NCBI GenBank assembly: GCA_903902965.1
Contig: CAIUXE010000027.1
Coordinates: 1 to 43,458, forward strand
DNA: 43,458 nucleotides
Source of the DNA: an uncultured Actinomycetes bacterium
GTDB lineage: Bacteria; Actinomycetota; Actinomycetes; Nanopelagicales; Nanopelagicaceae
Reading direction: 5' to 3'
Positions 13,418 to 23,170 of the stretch are shown in pieces. Position numbers and translations under genes: made by a program. The number at the start of each line of letters is the position of its first letter. Positions within the stretch are counted from its first letter, which is position 1. The notes below the pieces were generated by a model. The model saw nothing but the letters and a program-made list of their open reading frames with translations. It did not search any database and was not told the DNA's origin.

Positions 13418-14710
13418 TTAAACCCGCGTTATATCTGCACCTAACGATCGCAACTGTTCATCAAAATTTGGATAACCACGATCAATATGAAACGCATCTT
13501 CAATAATTGTGGTGCCATCACTAACTGAAGCTGCAAGAACTAAAGCAGCCCCTGCGCGAATATCTGTTGCTGCAACTGGGGCACTCGATAACCGTTCTTT
13601 TCCGCGTACAAATGCGTGATGGCCATCTGTTGTGACATCTGCTCCAAGTCGCATAAGTTCATTTACAAACATAAATCGGCCTTCAAAAACATTTTCAGTG
13701 ATCATTGCAGATCCTTCAGCAATAGCATTTAATGCAATAACCATTGGTTGAAGATCCGTTGGAAATCCAGGATAAGGAAGCGTGACAACATCTACCGCCT
13801 TAGGCCGAGATTCCATATGTACTCGAATTCCATCATTCGTCGTAGTGACCACTGCTCCCGCAAGCACTAATTTATCTAGCGGCAATTCAAGATCTTCTGG
13901 TCTTGCTCCAACAATCGTGATGTCACCTTTTGTCATGGCCGCAGCAAATGCCCAAGTTCCAGTAACAATACGATCGGGAATTGCAGTGTGATCGACCGGC
14001 TTTAAAGTTTTTACACCAGTAATTTTCAAAGTTGGGGAACCCAAGCCCTCTATTTTTGCTCCCATGGCAATTAACATTTGTCCAAGATCAACGATATCTG
14101 GCTCGCGGGCAGCGTTATCGATTACGGTAACTCCACTTGCGAGCACCGATGCAGTCAATAGATTTTCAGTAGCACCCACACTTGGAAAATCCAAATAAAT
14201 TTCAGCACCGACTAATCCATTTGGTGCAGCAGCAATCACAAATCCATGTTCATTTGATATCACAGCGCCAAGTTGTTCTAAACCTTTAATATGAAAATCT
14301 AAACCTCGTGAACCAATTGCATCTCCACCTGGTAGTGCAACTTCAGCTAATCCAGTTCGAGCCACTAATGGTCCAAGCACATTTATAGATGCCCGCATTT
14401 TGCGCACTAAGTCATAATCTGCACGGTGATTCAATTCATTTGGAATAGTCAAAGTGATGATTGCTGAATCGATATCGTGCGTAAAAGTTGCTCCGAGTCG
14501 AGCTAGTAATTCACCCATGATCTCAACATCGGCAATTGCTGGGATATTGCGCAAGGTATGAACCCCGGGCGCCAAAAGAGCGGCTGACATCAACTTCAGG
14601 ACTGAATTCTTAGCACCGCTCACTGTGACGGTGCCAGCCAGCCTGGCCCCACCGCGCACCTGAATCCGGCCAGAATTGAGCTGTGATCCGGGCTCAGTGG
14701 TTGGTTTCAC
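13418..14710 (-). CDS. murA: UDP-N-acetylglucosamine 1-carboxyvinyltransferase
   Basis: [33 protein letters not shown]. Confidence 0.96.
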   Translation of the reverse strand: MKPTTEPGSQLNSGRIQVRGGARLAGTVTVSGAKNSVLKLMSAALLAPGVHTLRNIPAIADVEIMGELLARLGATFTHDIDSAIITLTIPNELNHRADYDLVRKMRASINVLGPLVARTGLAEVALPGGDAIGSRGLDFHIKGLEQLGAVISNEHGFVIAAAPNGLVGAEIYLDFPSVGATENLLTASVLASGVTVIDNAAREPDIVDLGQMLIAMGAKIEGLGSPTLKITGVKTLKPVDHTAIPDRIVTGTWAFAAAMTKGDITIVGARPEDLELPLDKLVLAGAVVTTTNDGIRVHMESRPKAVDVVTLPYPGFPTDLQPMVIALNAIAEGSAMITENVFEGRFMFVNELMRLGADVTTDGHHAFVRGKERLSSAPVAATDIRAGAALVLAASVSDGTTIIEDAFHIDRGYPNFDEQLRSLGADITRV

Positions 14711-14755
14711 AGGGTTGATGTTACGGGAACTCCACAGCCCTAATAGGCTTAGCGG

Positions 14756-15328
14756 ATGGTTAACTTGACGCGTATTTATACAAAAACCGGCGATGACGGC
14801 ACTACATCCCTAGGCGATATGAGTCGTACATCTAAAAACGATCCGCGGCTTGAAGCTTATGCCACTGTCGATGAAGCCAATTCAAGTATCGGTGTGGTTA
14901 TAGCGATGGGCAAAGTTAGTGAAGAAGTCGGCAAGTTACTTATTAGAGTCCAAAATGACCTTTTTGATGTTGGTGCAGATTTATGTACGCCAGTCATTGA
15001 TTCACCAGCTTTCGAACCATTGCGAATTTTAGAGTCGCAAGTTGCTTATCTCGAAGAGCAGATTGATAAATTTAATGGAGAGCTAGAACAACTTCGCTCA
15101 TTTGTACTTCCAGGAGGAACGGCAGCGGCTGCACTTCTACATGTAGCAAGAACTGTCACTCGCAGAGCAGAGCGTTGCACTTGGGCAGCGATTCATGCAT
15201 TTGGTGGCGGTGTAAATCCAACAACGGCTAAATATCTAAATCGCTTATCTGATTTGCTTTTTGTATTAGCAAGGTATGAGAATAAAAAGATTGGTGATGA
15301 ACTTTGGGTGCCAGGAGCAAATAGATAG
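14756..15328 (+). CDS. Cob(I)yrinic acid a,c-diamide/cob(I)alamin adenosyltransferase, PduO type
   Basis: [57 protein letters not shown]. Confidence 0.95.
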   Translation: MVNLTRIYTKTGDDGTTSLGDMSRTSKNDPRLEAYATVDEANSSIGVVIAMGKVSEEVGKLLIRVQNDLFDVGADLCTPVIDSPAFEPLRILESQVAYLEEQIDKFNGELEQLRSFVLPGGTAAAALLHVARTVTRRAERCTWAAIHAFGGGVNPTTAKYLNRLSDLLFVLARYENKKIGDELWVPGANR

Positions 15329-15332
15329 TTAG

Positions 15333-16001
15333 TTACTGGTCCGCAGGAGTTTGTGTTTCAACTTGAGGGACTGTTGGCAGATCACTCATAAATTGATCTG
15401 ATGGAACCTGTCCTACGACAGGACCCCTGATACACGTGGTGACAATGTGGTTTATTTCAGAGTTATTTTCAAGTGGCTCTTCACTTATTAAAAAGTACGT
15501 AGCAACAATCTTGCCTTTACTGCCTTTCCGCAGTGAAATTAAATTTCCCAACGATTCTCCATTGTATGTAAGAACTTTAGAGGTAAATTGCCAAGCACTA
15601 CATTTTTCTTCCGAAGCCACCTGAATCACCGTGCAAACAAATTGTTTACAAGCCATTACATCGGCTGCAAGTGCACTCTTTGAGGTGAGAAGTGCTATCA
15701 ATTCTTTCTCACTCTTTGGTGAAGAGTAGTAAATTCCGTTACTTAATTTAAATCCTTTAGGGGGCCATACTGCTTTAGGAATCGGAATTGGTTTAGCTGT
15801 TTTGCGTACTCTTTTCTTTGCCGGTTTTTTCTTCACGGCTTTCTTCTTTGCCGGTTTTTTCTTTATTACCGGCTTTTTTGTTGCTGATGAACTCTTTTTT
15901 TGATCGGGTGAAGGTTTTGTTACTGCGTTAGCGGAAAGTGATCCGAAGGAAAGTGCGAGTACCAGCAATACTCGAAGTGCCAGCAAACTTATTTCTCCCA
16001 C
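15333..16001 (-). CDS. Secreted hypothetical protein with Lys/Pro/Ala-rich linker after a signal peptide
   Basis: N-terminal hydrophobic signal LLALRVLLVLALSFGSLSANA then KKKPAKKKAVKKKPAKKRVRK; no family recognised. Confidence 0.7.
   Translation of the reverse strand: MGEISLLALRVLLVLALSFGSLSANAVTKPSPDQKKSSSATKKPVIKKKPAKKKAVKKKPAKKRVRKTAKPIPIPKAVWPPKGFKLSNGIYYSSPKSEKELIALLTSKSALAADVMACKQFVCTVIQVASEEKCSAWQFTSKVLTYNGESLGNLISLRKGSKGKIVATYFLISEEPLENNSEINHIVTTCIRGPVVGQVPSDQFMSDLPTVPQVETQTPADQ
15814..15863. repeat. 20-bp direct repeat (TTCTTTGCCGGTTTTTTCTT), two copies 30 bp apart
   Basis: Identical copies at 15814-15833 and 15844-15863 encoding the KKKPAKK motif. Confidence 0.9.
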
Positions 16002-16786
16002 CGAAAAGTCTTAAGTGCTAAGAAGAATCCAGCTACTGACCAAGCGCCTAGTAACAAAGCAATTTTCCCAAGTTCCCAACTACCAGCTACTTCTTGGGCT
16101 GCAAATGAATCAGGGAGGAATACTGCGCGCATGCCTTGAGTCAGCCACTTGAGCGGAAAGATTGCGGCAAAATTTTGCATCCAGGTTGGCAGTTGGGTGA
16201 AAACAAAGAAAACCCCGCTGAAGAACTGCAAGATGATCACGATAGGTGAGACCACAGCCGATGCTCCACGACCACTTTTTGGAACAGAAGAAAAGGCAAT
16301 ACCAAGCAATGTAGAACTGATTAATCCAAGCAGCATTACCCAGATGAAAGTCAGCCAATGTGCACCATCTGAAGGAAGACTTATTCCATAAAGCAGGACG
16401 CCAAAAATTAACAGCAAAATAACTTGAATACTCATACTCACAAATACCAATATTATTTTTCCAATAAAGTATGAAGAGGCGGGAGCTGGAGTTCCGCGCA
16501 AGCGCTTGAGAGTTCCATCATCACGTTCCATCGGAATTGTTATCGCTAATTGTTGGAATCCAGTATTTACTAAACCTGAAGCGATCATTCCTGCCACAAA
16601 ATACTGACTAAAAGTTACGCCAGGTGCAATTTCATCTTTAAAAACTGAACCAAAGATCAGCAACAATAAAACCGGAAATAGCAATGTGAAAACTACGGAT
16701 TCGCGTTGTCTGAAGAATTGCTTTAACTCTAAAAATCCGCGACTAACTCCGATTTTTAAAGTGCTTGGTAGTTTTGATTGGCTCAT
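15989..16786 (-). CDS. ABC-2 type transporter permease
   Basis: Six TM segments, LFPVLLLLIFGSVFKDE, PLKWLTQGMRAVF; overlaps ATPase gene. Confidence 0.9.
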   Translation of the reverse strand: MSQSKLPSTLKIGVSRGFLELKQFFRQRESVVFTLLFPVLLLLIFGSVFKDEIAPGVTFSQYFVAGMIASGLVNTGFQQLAITIPMERDDGTLKRLRGTPAPASSYFIGKIILVFVSMSIQVILLLIFGVLLYGISLPSDGAHWLTFIWVMLLGLISSTLLGIAFSSVPKSGRGASAVVSPIVIILQFFSGVFFVFTQLPTWMQNFAAIFPLKWLTQGMRAVFLPDSFAAQEVAGSWELGKIALLLGAWSVAGFFLALKTFRWEK

Positions 16787-17637
16787 ACTTTTTCACCAAT
16801 CATTTCAAGATAAATATCCTCAAGGTTTGGTCTGCTCACTGAAAGGTCCTGAATCTCTCCACCTATACGCACACTCAACTGATTTACAAATTGAGTGGGG
16901 GAATCAGTTAACTCTAAATTACTTTTGCCATTCTCACTCCAACTCACTCGTGCTTTTGCTCGGGCACGCCCGCCAAGTAAAGTCGGTGTAGAAACTTCAA
17001 GAATTTTGCCGTCGGTCATTACCGCCAAGCGATCAGCAAGAGCTTCAGCCTCATCCAAATAATGCGTTGTCATCAAAATTGTGGTGCCATCACTTTTGAG
17101 TTGACGAATCAAATCCCAAAACGCACGTCTTGCTTCGGGGTCAAATCCAGTCGTTGGTTCATCTAAGAAGAGCAGCTCAGGGTTACCTAAAATTCCCAGT
17201 GCGACATCCAATCTACGGCGCTGCCCACCTGAAAGTTGTTCACCTTTTGCTTTACGTTTTTCATTCAATCCAACTGCATTAATGACTTCATCAACATTTC
17301 TTGGATGAGAGTAATAACCTGCGAAGTGCGAGATTGCTTCTTCGACAGTTAAATCCGCTGCATCTTTAGTGGATTGCAAAACTATGCCGATCCGATTTCT
17401 CCATGCCCTTACATCGGTATCGGCTGGGTCCACTCCAAGAACAGAGACCGAACCACCATCTCTGTATCGATAACCCTCAAGAATTTCGACCGTTGTCGTT
17501 TTTCCGGCACCATTTGGCCCAAGCAAAGCGAAGATCTCGCCTTTTTTAACGTCAAGGTCAATCCCAGCTACTGCAACATGGTTTGAGTAACTCTTCAAGA
17601 GTCCGCGGACTTCGATAGCGGAGGAATTTGAACTCAT
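16783..17637 (-). CDS. ABC transporter ATP-binding protein (drug/exporter type)
   Basis: GPNGAGKTTTVEIL, LSGGQRRRLDVALGI, LLFLDEPTTGFDPEARR; ATG at 17637 (MSSNSSAIEV) preferred over the ORF-track start. Confidence 0.94.
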   Translation of the reverse strand: MSSNSSAIEVRGLLKSYSNHVAVAGIDLDVKKGEIFALLGPNGAGKTTTVEILEGYRYRDGGSVSVLGVDPADTDVRAWRNRIGIVLQSTKDAADLTVEEAISHFAGYYSHPRNVDEVINAVGLNEKRKAKGEQLSGGQRRRLDVALGILGNPELLFLDEPTTGFDPEARRAFWDLIRQLKSDGTTILMTTHYLDEAEALADRLAVMTDGKILEVSTPTLLGGRARAKARVSWSENGKSNLELTDSPTQFVNQLSVRIGGEIQDLSVSRPNLEDIYLEMIGEKV

Positions 17638-17705
17638 GATCCCTACTTTGCCACATCGGTAAGTCGGGGGGTAATCCTGATTCAAAAATAGGCAAGAATT
17701 AGAGT

Positions 17706-18020
17706 GTGAGCCCTCGTAAACACCGCCGCGCCCCTAGTGGGGCTAGTGGGGCTAGTGGGGATGATGGGGAGCGGGAATTGAATCCATCCAACGAAACGGT
17801 TGAAGATGGTTACCGAGTTAGAAGAATTACGGGCTCTAGTTCAAGCAAAGTTTATCGTTGTCCAGGTTGTGATCAAGAAATTCGCATGGGCACACCACAT
17901 GTTGTTGCTTGGGTTGAGGATGATGCAGAAACCAGACGCCACTGGCATACACCTTGTTGGGAATCACGTAATCATCGGGCGCCAAAAATTGAGCGAACTC
18001 GCAATGCCCCGCGATATTAA
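17706..18020 (+). CDS. Conserved actinobacterial small protein with CxxC and HWHTPCW motif
   Basis: YRCPGCDQEIRMGTPHVVAW...RRHWHTPCWE; GTG start. Confidence 0.75.
   Translation: MSPRKHRRAPSGASGASGDDGERELNPSNETVEDGYRVRRITGSSSSKVYRCPGCDQEIRMGTPHVVAWVEDDAETRRHWHTPCWESRNHRAPKIERTRNAPRY
17734..17760. repeat. 9-bp tandem repeat CTAGTGGGG x3, in frame
   Basis: Three perfect contiguous copies encoding SGA/SGD units. Confidence 0.95.
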
Positions 18021-18040
18021 TTTATTTATCAGTAAATAAC

Positions 18041-19519
18041 TTAGCCAATACTTTTTCCATGTAGGAATTTTACAATTCCAGTAATGACTTTATCTGCTCG
18101 AGCAGTTCTGTTAAATGTAGTGAACTTTAGAGGTAACTGAAAATAAGGTTTTACAACGGAGCGCGGATAAGTAAATTCGAGCAGTCCTTCTGCTCCATGA
18201 ATCCGTCCCATTCCGCTGTTTTTTACTCCGCCAAAAGGTAGTGATGCGATAGCAGCGAAAGAGATTACTGAATTTATTGAAACCATTCCACATTTAAGTT
18301 GAGAAGCAATTTCATGACCATGGTGCTTAGACCAAACAGCAGCAGCTAAACCATATGAGGTTGCGTTAGATCTTTGTATTGCTTCATCCATGTTCGGAAT
18401 ACGGTTCACAATTAATACTGGCCCAAATGTTTCCTCAGTTATCGCCGGCGAGGATTCGTCTACTTCGCAAATAATCACAGGATCAACAAAAGGTTTATGA
18501 ACTGAACTAGAGCCGCCAACGATTGCTGAGCCACCATCATGTAGTGCACTGTCAATGTGCGACTGAATTATCTCTAACTGGCGAGGCATAGTTGCCGGTC
18601 CATAATTAAGACCTGCGGAAATTGATGTTGCTTTAATTTTTAGCAATTCAATGAATTCATCAGCAATTGCTTCGTGAACATAAACTCGTTCTGCTCCGAT
18701 ACAAGTTTGACCACCGTTTGACATCCCAGACCACAATGTAAATTCAGCAGCTAAATTTAAATTTGCATCCTTATCAACAATTACTGGATCTTTACCGCCA
18801 CATTCGAGCACAAAGGGAATCATTCGTTCTACGCAAGTTGCAGCCACTTTTTTTGCAGTAATTGTTGAACCGGTGAATGAAATTTTATCGACTCCACGCA
18901 TTGCTGAAGTTAAAAACTTTCCAGTATCAGGCAAGCCCGGAATTACAGTTAATAGATCATGCTCGGGGTGCACTTCACGTAAAGTCGCTTCAAGCCAAAT
19001 TGCAACGGCTGGCGTGTACTCACTTGGTTTAAATACAACGGTATTTCCTGCAGCTAATGCGTAGGAAATTGAGCCCATCGGAGTAAAAATTGGATAATTC
19101 CACGGTCCAATAACGCCAACAACACCAAAAGGAGAGCGCTCAACTTGAGCAGACATATTCGCCATGAGCAATCCGGGGGAACGTTTAGTGGTTTTCAGGT
19201 AGAAACTAGCTTTACGTGCAGCCCACCCAAGATGTCCGATGGCAAGTGAAGTTTCAAGTTTGGCATCGCTAAATGGTTTGCCAGTTTCGGCAGAAACTAA
19301 TTGAGCACCCTCATCAATACGTTTTGTTAAAAGTTGATTCCACGCCAAAAGAATTTTCCGGCGACTATGGGCACTTTGTGAAGCCCACCAAATTTGAGAT
19401 TCACGAGCGCGGTCAATAGCTTCTTGTACCTGAGTGGCGGAAGTATTTGGATAATTTGCAAAAACTACGCCACTTTCGGGGTGGTGGCTCGCAAAAGTTG
19501 CATCTGTGGTTTGTGACAT
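18041..19519 (-). CDS. Aldehyde dehydrogenase family protein (succinate-semialdehyde dehydrogenase-like)
   Basis: IGPWNYPIFTPMGSISYALAAGNTVVFKPSEYTP, FTGSTITAKKV, ECGGKDPVIV, NGGQTCIGAERVYV. Confidence 0.92.
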   Translation of the reverse strand: MSQTTDATFASHHPESGVVFANYPNTSATQVQEAIDRARESQIWWASQSAHSRRKILLAWNQLLTKRIDEGAQLVSAETGKPFSDAKLETSLAIGHLGWAARKASFYLKTTKRSPGLLMANMSAQVERSPFGVVGVIGPWNYPIFTPMGSISYALAAGNTVVFKPSEYTPAVAIWLEATLREVHPEHDLLTVIPGLPDTGKFLTSAMRGVDKISFTGSTITAKKVAATCVERMIPFVLECGGKDPVIVDKDANLNLAAEFTLWSGMSNGGQTCIGAERVYVHEAIADEFIELLKIKATSISAGLNYGPATMPRQLEIIQSHIDSALHDGGSAIVGGSSSVHKPFVDPVIICEVDESSPAITEETFGPVLIVNRIPNMDEAIQRSNATSYGLAAAVWSKHHGHEIASQLKCGMVSINSVISFAAIASLPFGGVKNSGMGRIHGAEGLLEFTYPRSVVKPYFQLPLKFTTFNRTARADKVITGIVKFLHGKSIG

Positions 19520-19598
19520 TTGCTAATCATCTCAGTTCAGCGCAAGTTTTACCGGTAAAAGTGTAAATTCATTAACTTAGTTAGCGCATAATTAGGGA

Positions 19599-20318
19599 AT
19601 GGCCGAATTGATCAGAGCAAGTACGGTGCTCCCAGCTGATCGTGAGCAATTCAAATTATTGACCTCTGACGGCTTAAATTTGGTTGCTGAAATCGCAAGG
19701 CCACTGAAACCTATTAATACGAGTGCCGGAGCATTAATCATGCTGCACCCTCTGCCCACGGCCGGAGGAATGATGGATAGTCACATCTACCGTAAAGCCG
19801 CGGCGCGCTTGCCCGAGTTGGCAGATTTAACAATTTTACGTTTCAACTCTCGCGGTACTGAAAGTGAAGCTGGTCGCAGTGACGGTCACTTCGAAAATGG
19901 TGATGGTGAGGTGCATGACGTACAGGCAGCAATTGATTTTGCAGCAACTAATTGCGGCACTCAGAATCTTTGGGTAGTTGGCTGGTCTTTCGGAACAGAT
20001 TTAGCACTTCGTCATGCAAGAGATCCGCGAGTTAAAGGGTTAATTTTGCTTAGCCCTCCATTGCGCACCGCAAAAGTGAGCGATCTGGAATGGTGGGCAA
20101 AGGACGGTCGTCCAGTGATTGCCCTTGTCCCAGAGTTTGATGATTACTTGAAACCAAATGAAGCAGTAATCGCTTTTGAACCACTAACTCAGATTGAAAT
20201 CATTCCAGTCGATGGAGCTAAACATCTTTGGGTGGGCGAGCCGTATGTTTATCGAGTTTTAAACGAGATTACTAAAATTGTAAATCCTACAAAAGCGCCA
20301 TTACCTACAGAGTATTAA
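19599..20318 (+). CDS. Alpha/beta hydrolase
   Basis: LRFNSRGTESEAGRS, VVGWSFGTDLALRHA nucleophile elbow, GAKHLW. Confidence 0.88.
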   Translation: MAELIRASTVLPADREQFKLLTSDGLNLVAEIARPLKPINTSAGALIMLHPLPTAGGMMDSHIYRKAAARLPELADLTILRFNSRGTESEAGRSDGHFENGDGEVHDVQAAIDFAATNCGTQNLWVVGWSFGTDLALRHARDPRVKGLILLSPPLRTAKVSDLEWWAKDGRPVIALVPEFDDYLKPNEAVIAFEPLTQIEIIPVDGAKHLWVGEPYVYRVLNEITKIVNPTKAPLPTEY

Positions 20319-21403
20319 CTTCTTTCAGCACGTGGGAAAACAACCTCTTCTAAAATCAAAATAACTGCAGCAGCAACTGGAACTGCTAGCAAACCGCCAA
20401 CTAATCCAAGTAGTGAAGTTCCAATTAATGCTGAAACTATGGTCACTATTCCGGGTATTGATAGAGATCTCTTCATAATTCTTGGCGCGATAATGTAATT
20501 TTCAATTTGTACGTAAGTAAGGTAAAAAATAAAGGCAACTAAACCAGTTGTCGGAGTTTGGGCTGTGGCCACAATCGTAAAGATAGATCCGGCAATAAAG
20601 TGTCCCACTAGTGGAATTAGAGCAGCAACAAATACCACCATGGCAATTGAAGTGGCATATGGAATTCTGAGTATTTCTCCGGCCGCAAACATCACTAGTG
20701 CTGCTAGGGCAGAAATAGAAACTTGGCTTCCAACAAAAGTTCCAATACGAGAGATGATTGCATCAGAGATATTTGCAATTCGATCACGTCTAGAAGCGGG
20801 TGCTAAGCGGTAGGCGATTTTTGTTATCTGTGGAAGTGAACTTAAAAAGTAAAGAGTTAGCACGATAATAGTTAACGCCGAGAATGCCCCAGATAATACT
20901 GATTTTCCAACGCCAACAATTCCACCAAAAGCTGTCAATACAAATTTTCCATCTTTAATCCAGAGCTGCAATTTACTTTGTAAAGTATCGATAATTCCAT
21001 ATTGATCATTTAAATGCGCGATAGTTGGATTTTTAGTTAAGTTATTTAATAACTCTGGAGAGGACGCAATTAATTGATTGCTCTGTGAAATGATCGGTGG
21101 AATAACTAAATATCCAAACAGAATTACAAATCCAATTACGCAAGCAAATATGACAGCAACAGCATTTGACCTTTTTAATCCACGTCGCCTAATTGCTTCA
21201 ACTGCAGGATTTAATCCCATAGCCAAAAACATCGCTACAACTAGCAGTACGAAAACTTGACTTACTGATGACAAGGCACGCATCAGAGTTAATGCACTCA
21301 ATGCCCCAAGAGCCGCTAAAAAACCAAAGTAAAAGGGATGGCTTTGATTAAAGGGAGCGCCAGGCTCTCCAAACGAACGATCTGAAGCAGATTTTGAGGC
21401 CAT
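20315..21403 (-). CDS. AI-2E family transporter
   Basis: Multi-TM; LVGHFIAGSIFTIVA, TYVQIENYIIAPRIMKRSLSIP, LVGGLLAVPVAAA; start MASKSASDRS at 21403 removes the overlap with 21451 gene. Confidence 0.9.
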   Translation of the reverse strand: MASKSASDRSFGEPGAPFNQSHPFYFGFLAALGALSALTLMRALSSVSQVFVLLVVAMFLAMGLNPAVEAIRRRGLKRSNAVAVIFACVIGFVILFGYLVIPPIISQSNQLIASSPELLNNLTKNPTIAHLNDQYGIIDTLQSKLQLWIKDGKFVLTAFGGIVGVGKSVLSGAFSALTIIVLTLYFLSSLPQITKIAYRLAPASRRDRIANISDAIISRIGTFVGSQVSISALAALVMFAAGEILRIPYATSIAMVVFVAALIPLVGHFIAGSIFTIVATAQTPTTGLVAFIFYLTYVQIENYIIAPRIMKRSLSIPGIVTIVSALIGTSLLGLVGGLLAVPVAAAVILILEEVVFPRAERS

Positions 21404-21450
21404 GAAGGTGAGTTTAACTCCCGTTAACTTAAATAGGCGAGAATGTAGCC

Positions 21451-22671
21451 ATGGCGTTGACAATTCTAGGTTCTGGAGAAGAGATCGCCTTACTGACCTC
21501 TTTGCCATGGGAACTCCCATTAGAGCAATGGGAAGAAGAGCCAGAACTTGGCGCACAGCGCGGAATCTCGCGGCATGTAGTCCGACTAGTAAATGTAGGC
21601 ACGCCTGAAAAAGCAGAAGTTTTTGCAGTCAAAGAAACTGTCCCTGAATTCGCAAAACGTGAATATGCTCATCTTCGCGAACTGGCAAATAGATCCGCGC
21701 CATCAGTTGAGCCAATTGCAGTTGTTGACGGACGCGAAAGTGCAACAGGGGATCCACTTCCAGCAATTATTGTTACTCGATATCTGCCATTCTCGCTTCC
21801 TTACCGAATCATTTTGACGCGAAATGTAACTCCACATGAAATTGAAACTATGGGAAGCGCGTTATCTCTTTTGTTAGTTCGTTTACATTTACTGGGATTT
21901 TGGTGGGGGGATTGTTCACTTTCAAATACTTTGTTTCGCCGCGATGGAGATGGTTTTGCTGCTTACTTAGTAGATGCAGAAACTGGAGAGTTTCAGGATC
22001 ACCTATCTAATGGTCAGCGTGAGCATGATTTAGAGATTGCACTATTTAATGTGGCAGCAGAGTTAGATGATTTAGCATCAGGTGGATTATTGCATCCAGG
22101 TATTGATCCAATCCGATCAAGTGAAGCGGTCGTTAAGCGCTATCGCAGACTTTGGGCGATGTTGAAAGAAAAACAAGAGTTAGATCCGAAAGATCGCAAA
22201 GCAGTTGAACGAGCTATGCGCGCCTTACAAGATTTAGGTTTTGCTGTGGAGGAAGTTTCAGTTTCACTTGATGGGGCTAAGCAAGCTTTAATTTTCCAGC
22301 CAAAATTGGTTGCTGCCGGTTATCACCAAAACCGTTTACGAAATTTAATTGGGTTAGAAGCAGAGGAGTTGCAGGCAAAACGGATCTTGGCCTCATTTGA
22401 TAGATATCGCGCGCGTGAATCAACACCACTTCCGCCAGAGCGTGAAACTGCAAGAAAATGGCAACGAGAAATATTTAATCCAATTATGAGCTCTATGCCT
22501 GATTCATTGCGTGGAAAATTGCCACCGGCGCAGTTATTCCATGAAGTACTTGAACATCGTTGGTTCCTTAACGAACGTGCTGGTGAAGATGTTGGTTTAC
22601 CAACAGCTGCGGCATCATATTTTGCAGATGTTTTGCCGGGAAGACTTGATTACAACGCACTCAGACTTTAA
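21451..22671 (+). CDS. DUF4032 domain-containing protein (LPS-kinase-like fold)
   Basis: LGFWWGDCSLSNTLFRRDGDGFAAYLVDAETGE; HRWFLNERAGEDVGLPTAAASYFADVLP. Confidence 0.85.
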   Translation: MALTILGSGEEIALLTSLPWELPLEQWEEEPELGAQRGISRHVVRLVNVGTPEKAEVFAVKETVPEFAKREYAHLRELANRSAPSVEPIAVVDGRESATGDPLPAIIVTRYLPFSLPYRIILTRNVTPHEIETMGSALSLLLVRLHLLGFWWGDCSLSNTLFRRDGDGFAAYLVDAETGEFQDHLSNGQREHDLEIALFNVAAELDDLASGGLLHPGIDPIRSSEAVVKRYRRLWAMLKEKQELDPKDRKAVERAMRALQDLGFAVEEVSVSLDGAKQALIFQPKLVAAGYHQNRLRNLIGLEAEELQAKRILASFDRYRARESTPLPPERETARKWQREIFNPIMSSMPDSLRGKLPPAQLFHEVLEHRWFLNERAGEDVGLPTAAASYFADVLPGRLDYNALRL

Positions 22672-22694
22672 AGGCTTTAAGGACTTCAGAAAAG

Positions 22695-23150
22695 TTACTT
22701 CGCTTGCACAAGTTCTATAAGTACTCCACCACAATCTTTTGGATGTAAGAAATTAATTAGTGCTCCTTGCGTTCCAACTACTGGCGCTGGATTTAATACT
22801 CTAATTCCGAGATCAAGTGCTGCATCCATAGCGGCCTGCAGATCTTTTACGGTTAGTGCTAGTTGCTGAATTCCAGGTCCATTTTTACTTAAGAACTTTC
22901 CGATTGGTGATTCAGGGGTTAATGGGGCCAATAATTGCAAAGTTGAGTTACCAGTATTACCGATAGAGAGTATCGCTTCATGCACCCCTTGTTGAGAATT
23001 AATTTCTTGGTGAATCAATACAGCGCCGAAGGTATTTTGATAGAAAGTAATTCCCTCGTTTAAATCTGCAACAGCTACACCCACATGGTCAAAACCTAAA
23101 ATCCCCGGAATGTTAGGGATGATCGGGGGTTGACTCGCAAAAGCGTTCAT
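22695..23150 (-). CDS. mce: Methylmalonyl-CoA epimerase
   Basis: GFDHVGVAVADLNEGITFYQNTFGA, HPKDCGGVLIELVQ; likely start MNAFASQ at 23150 (alternatives 23168, 23258). Confidence 0.9.
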   Translation of the reverse strand: MNAFASQPPIIPNIPGILGFDHVGVAVADLNEGITFYQNTFGAVLIHQEINSQQGVHEAILSIGNTGNSTLQLLAPLTPESPIGKFLSKNGPGIQQLALTVKDLQAAMDAALDLGIRVLNPAPVVGTQGALINFLHPKDCGGVLIELVQAK

Positions 23151-23170
23151 AGCGTCGTATCGTGTCATAT

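Noticed and set aside
15800-15900. Regular repeats that could be taken for a CRISPR-like array
   Set aside because: Only two 20-bp copies within a coding region explaining a Lys/Pro/Ala linker; no spacers or cas genes.
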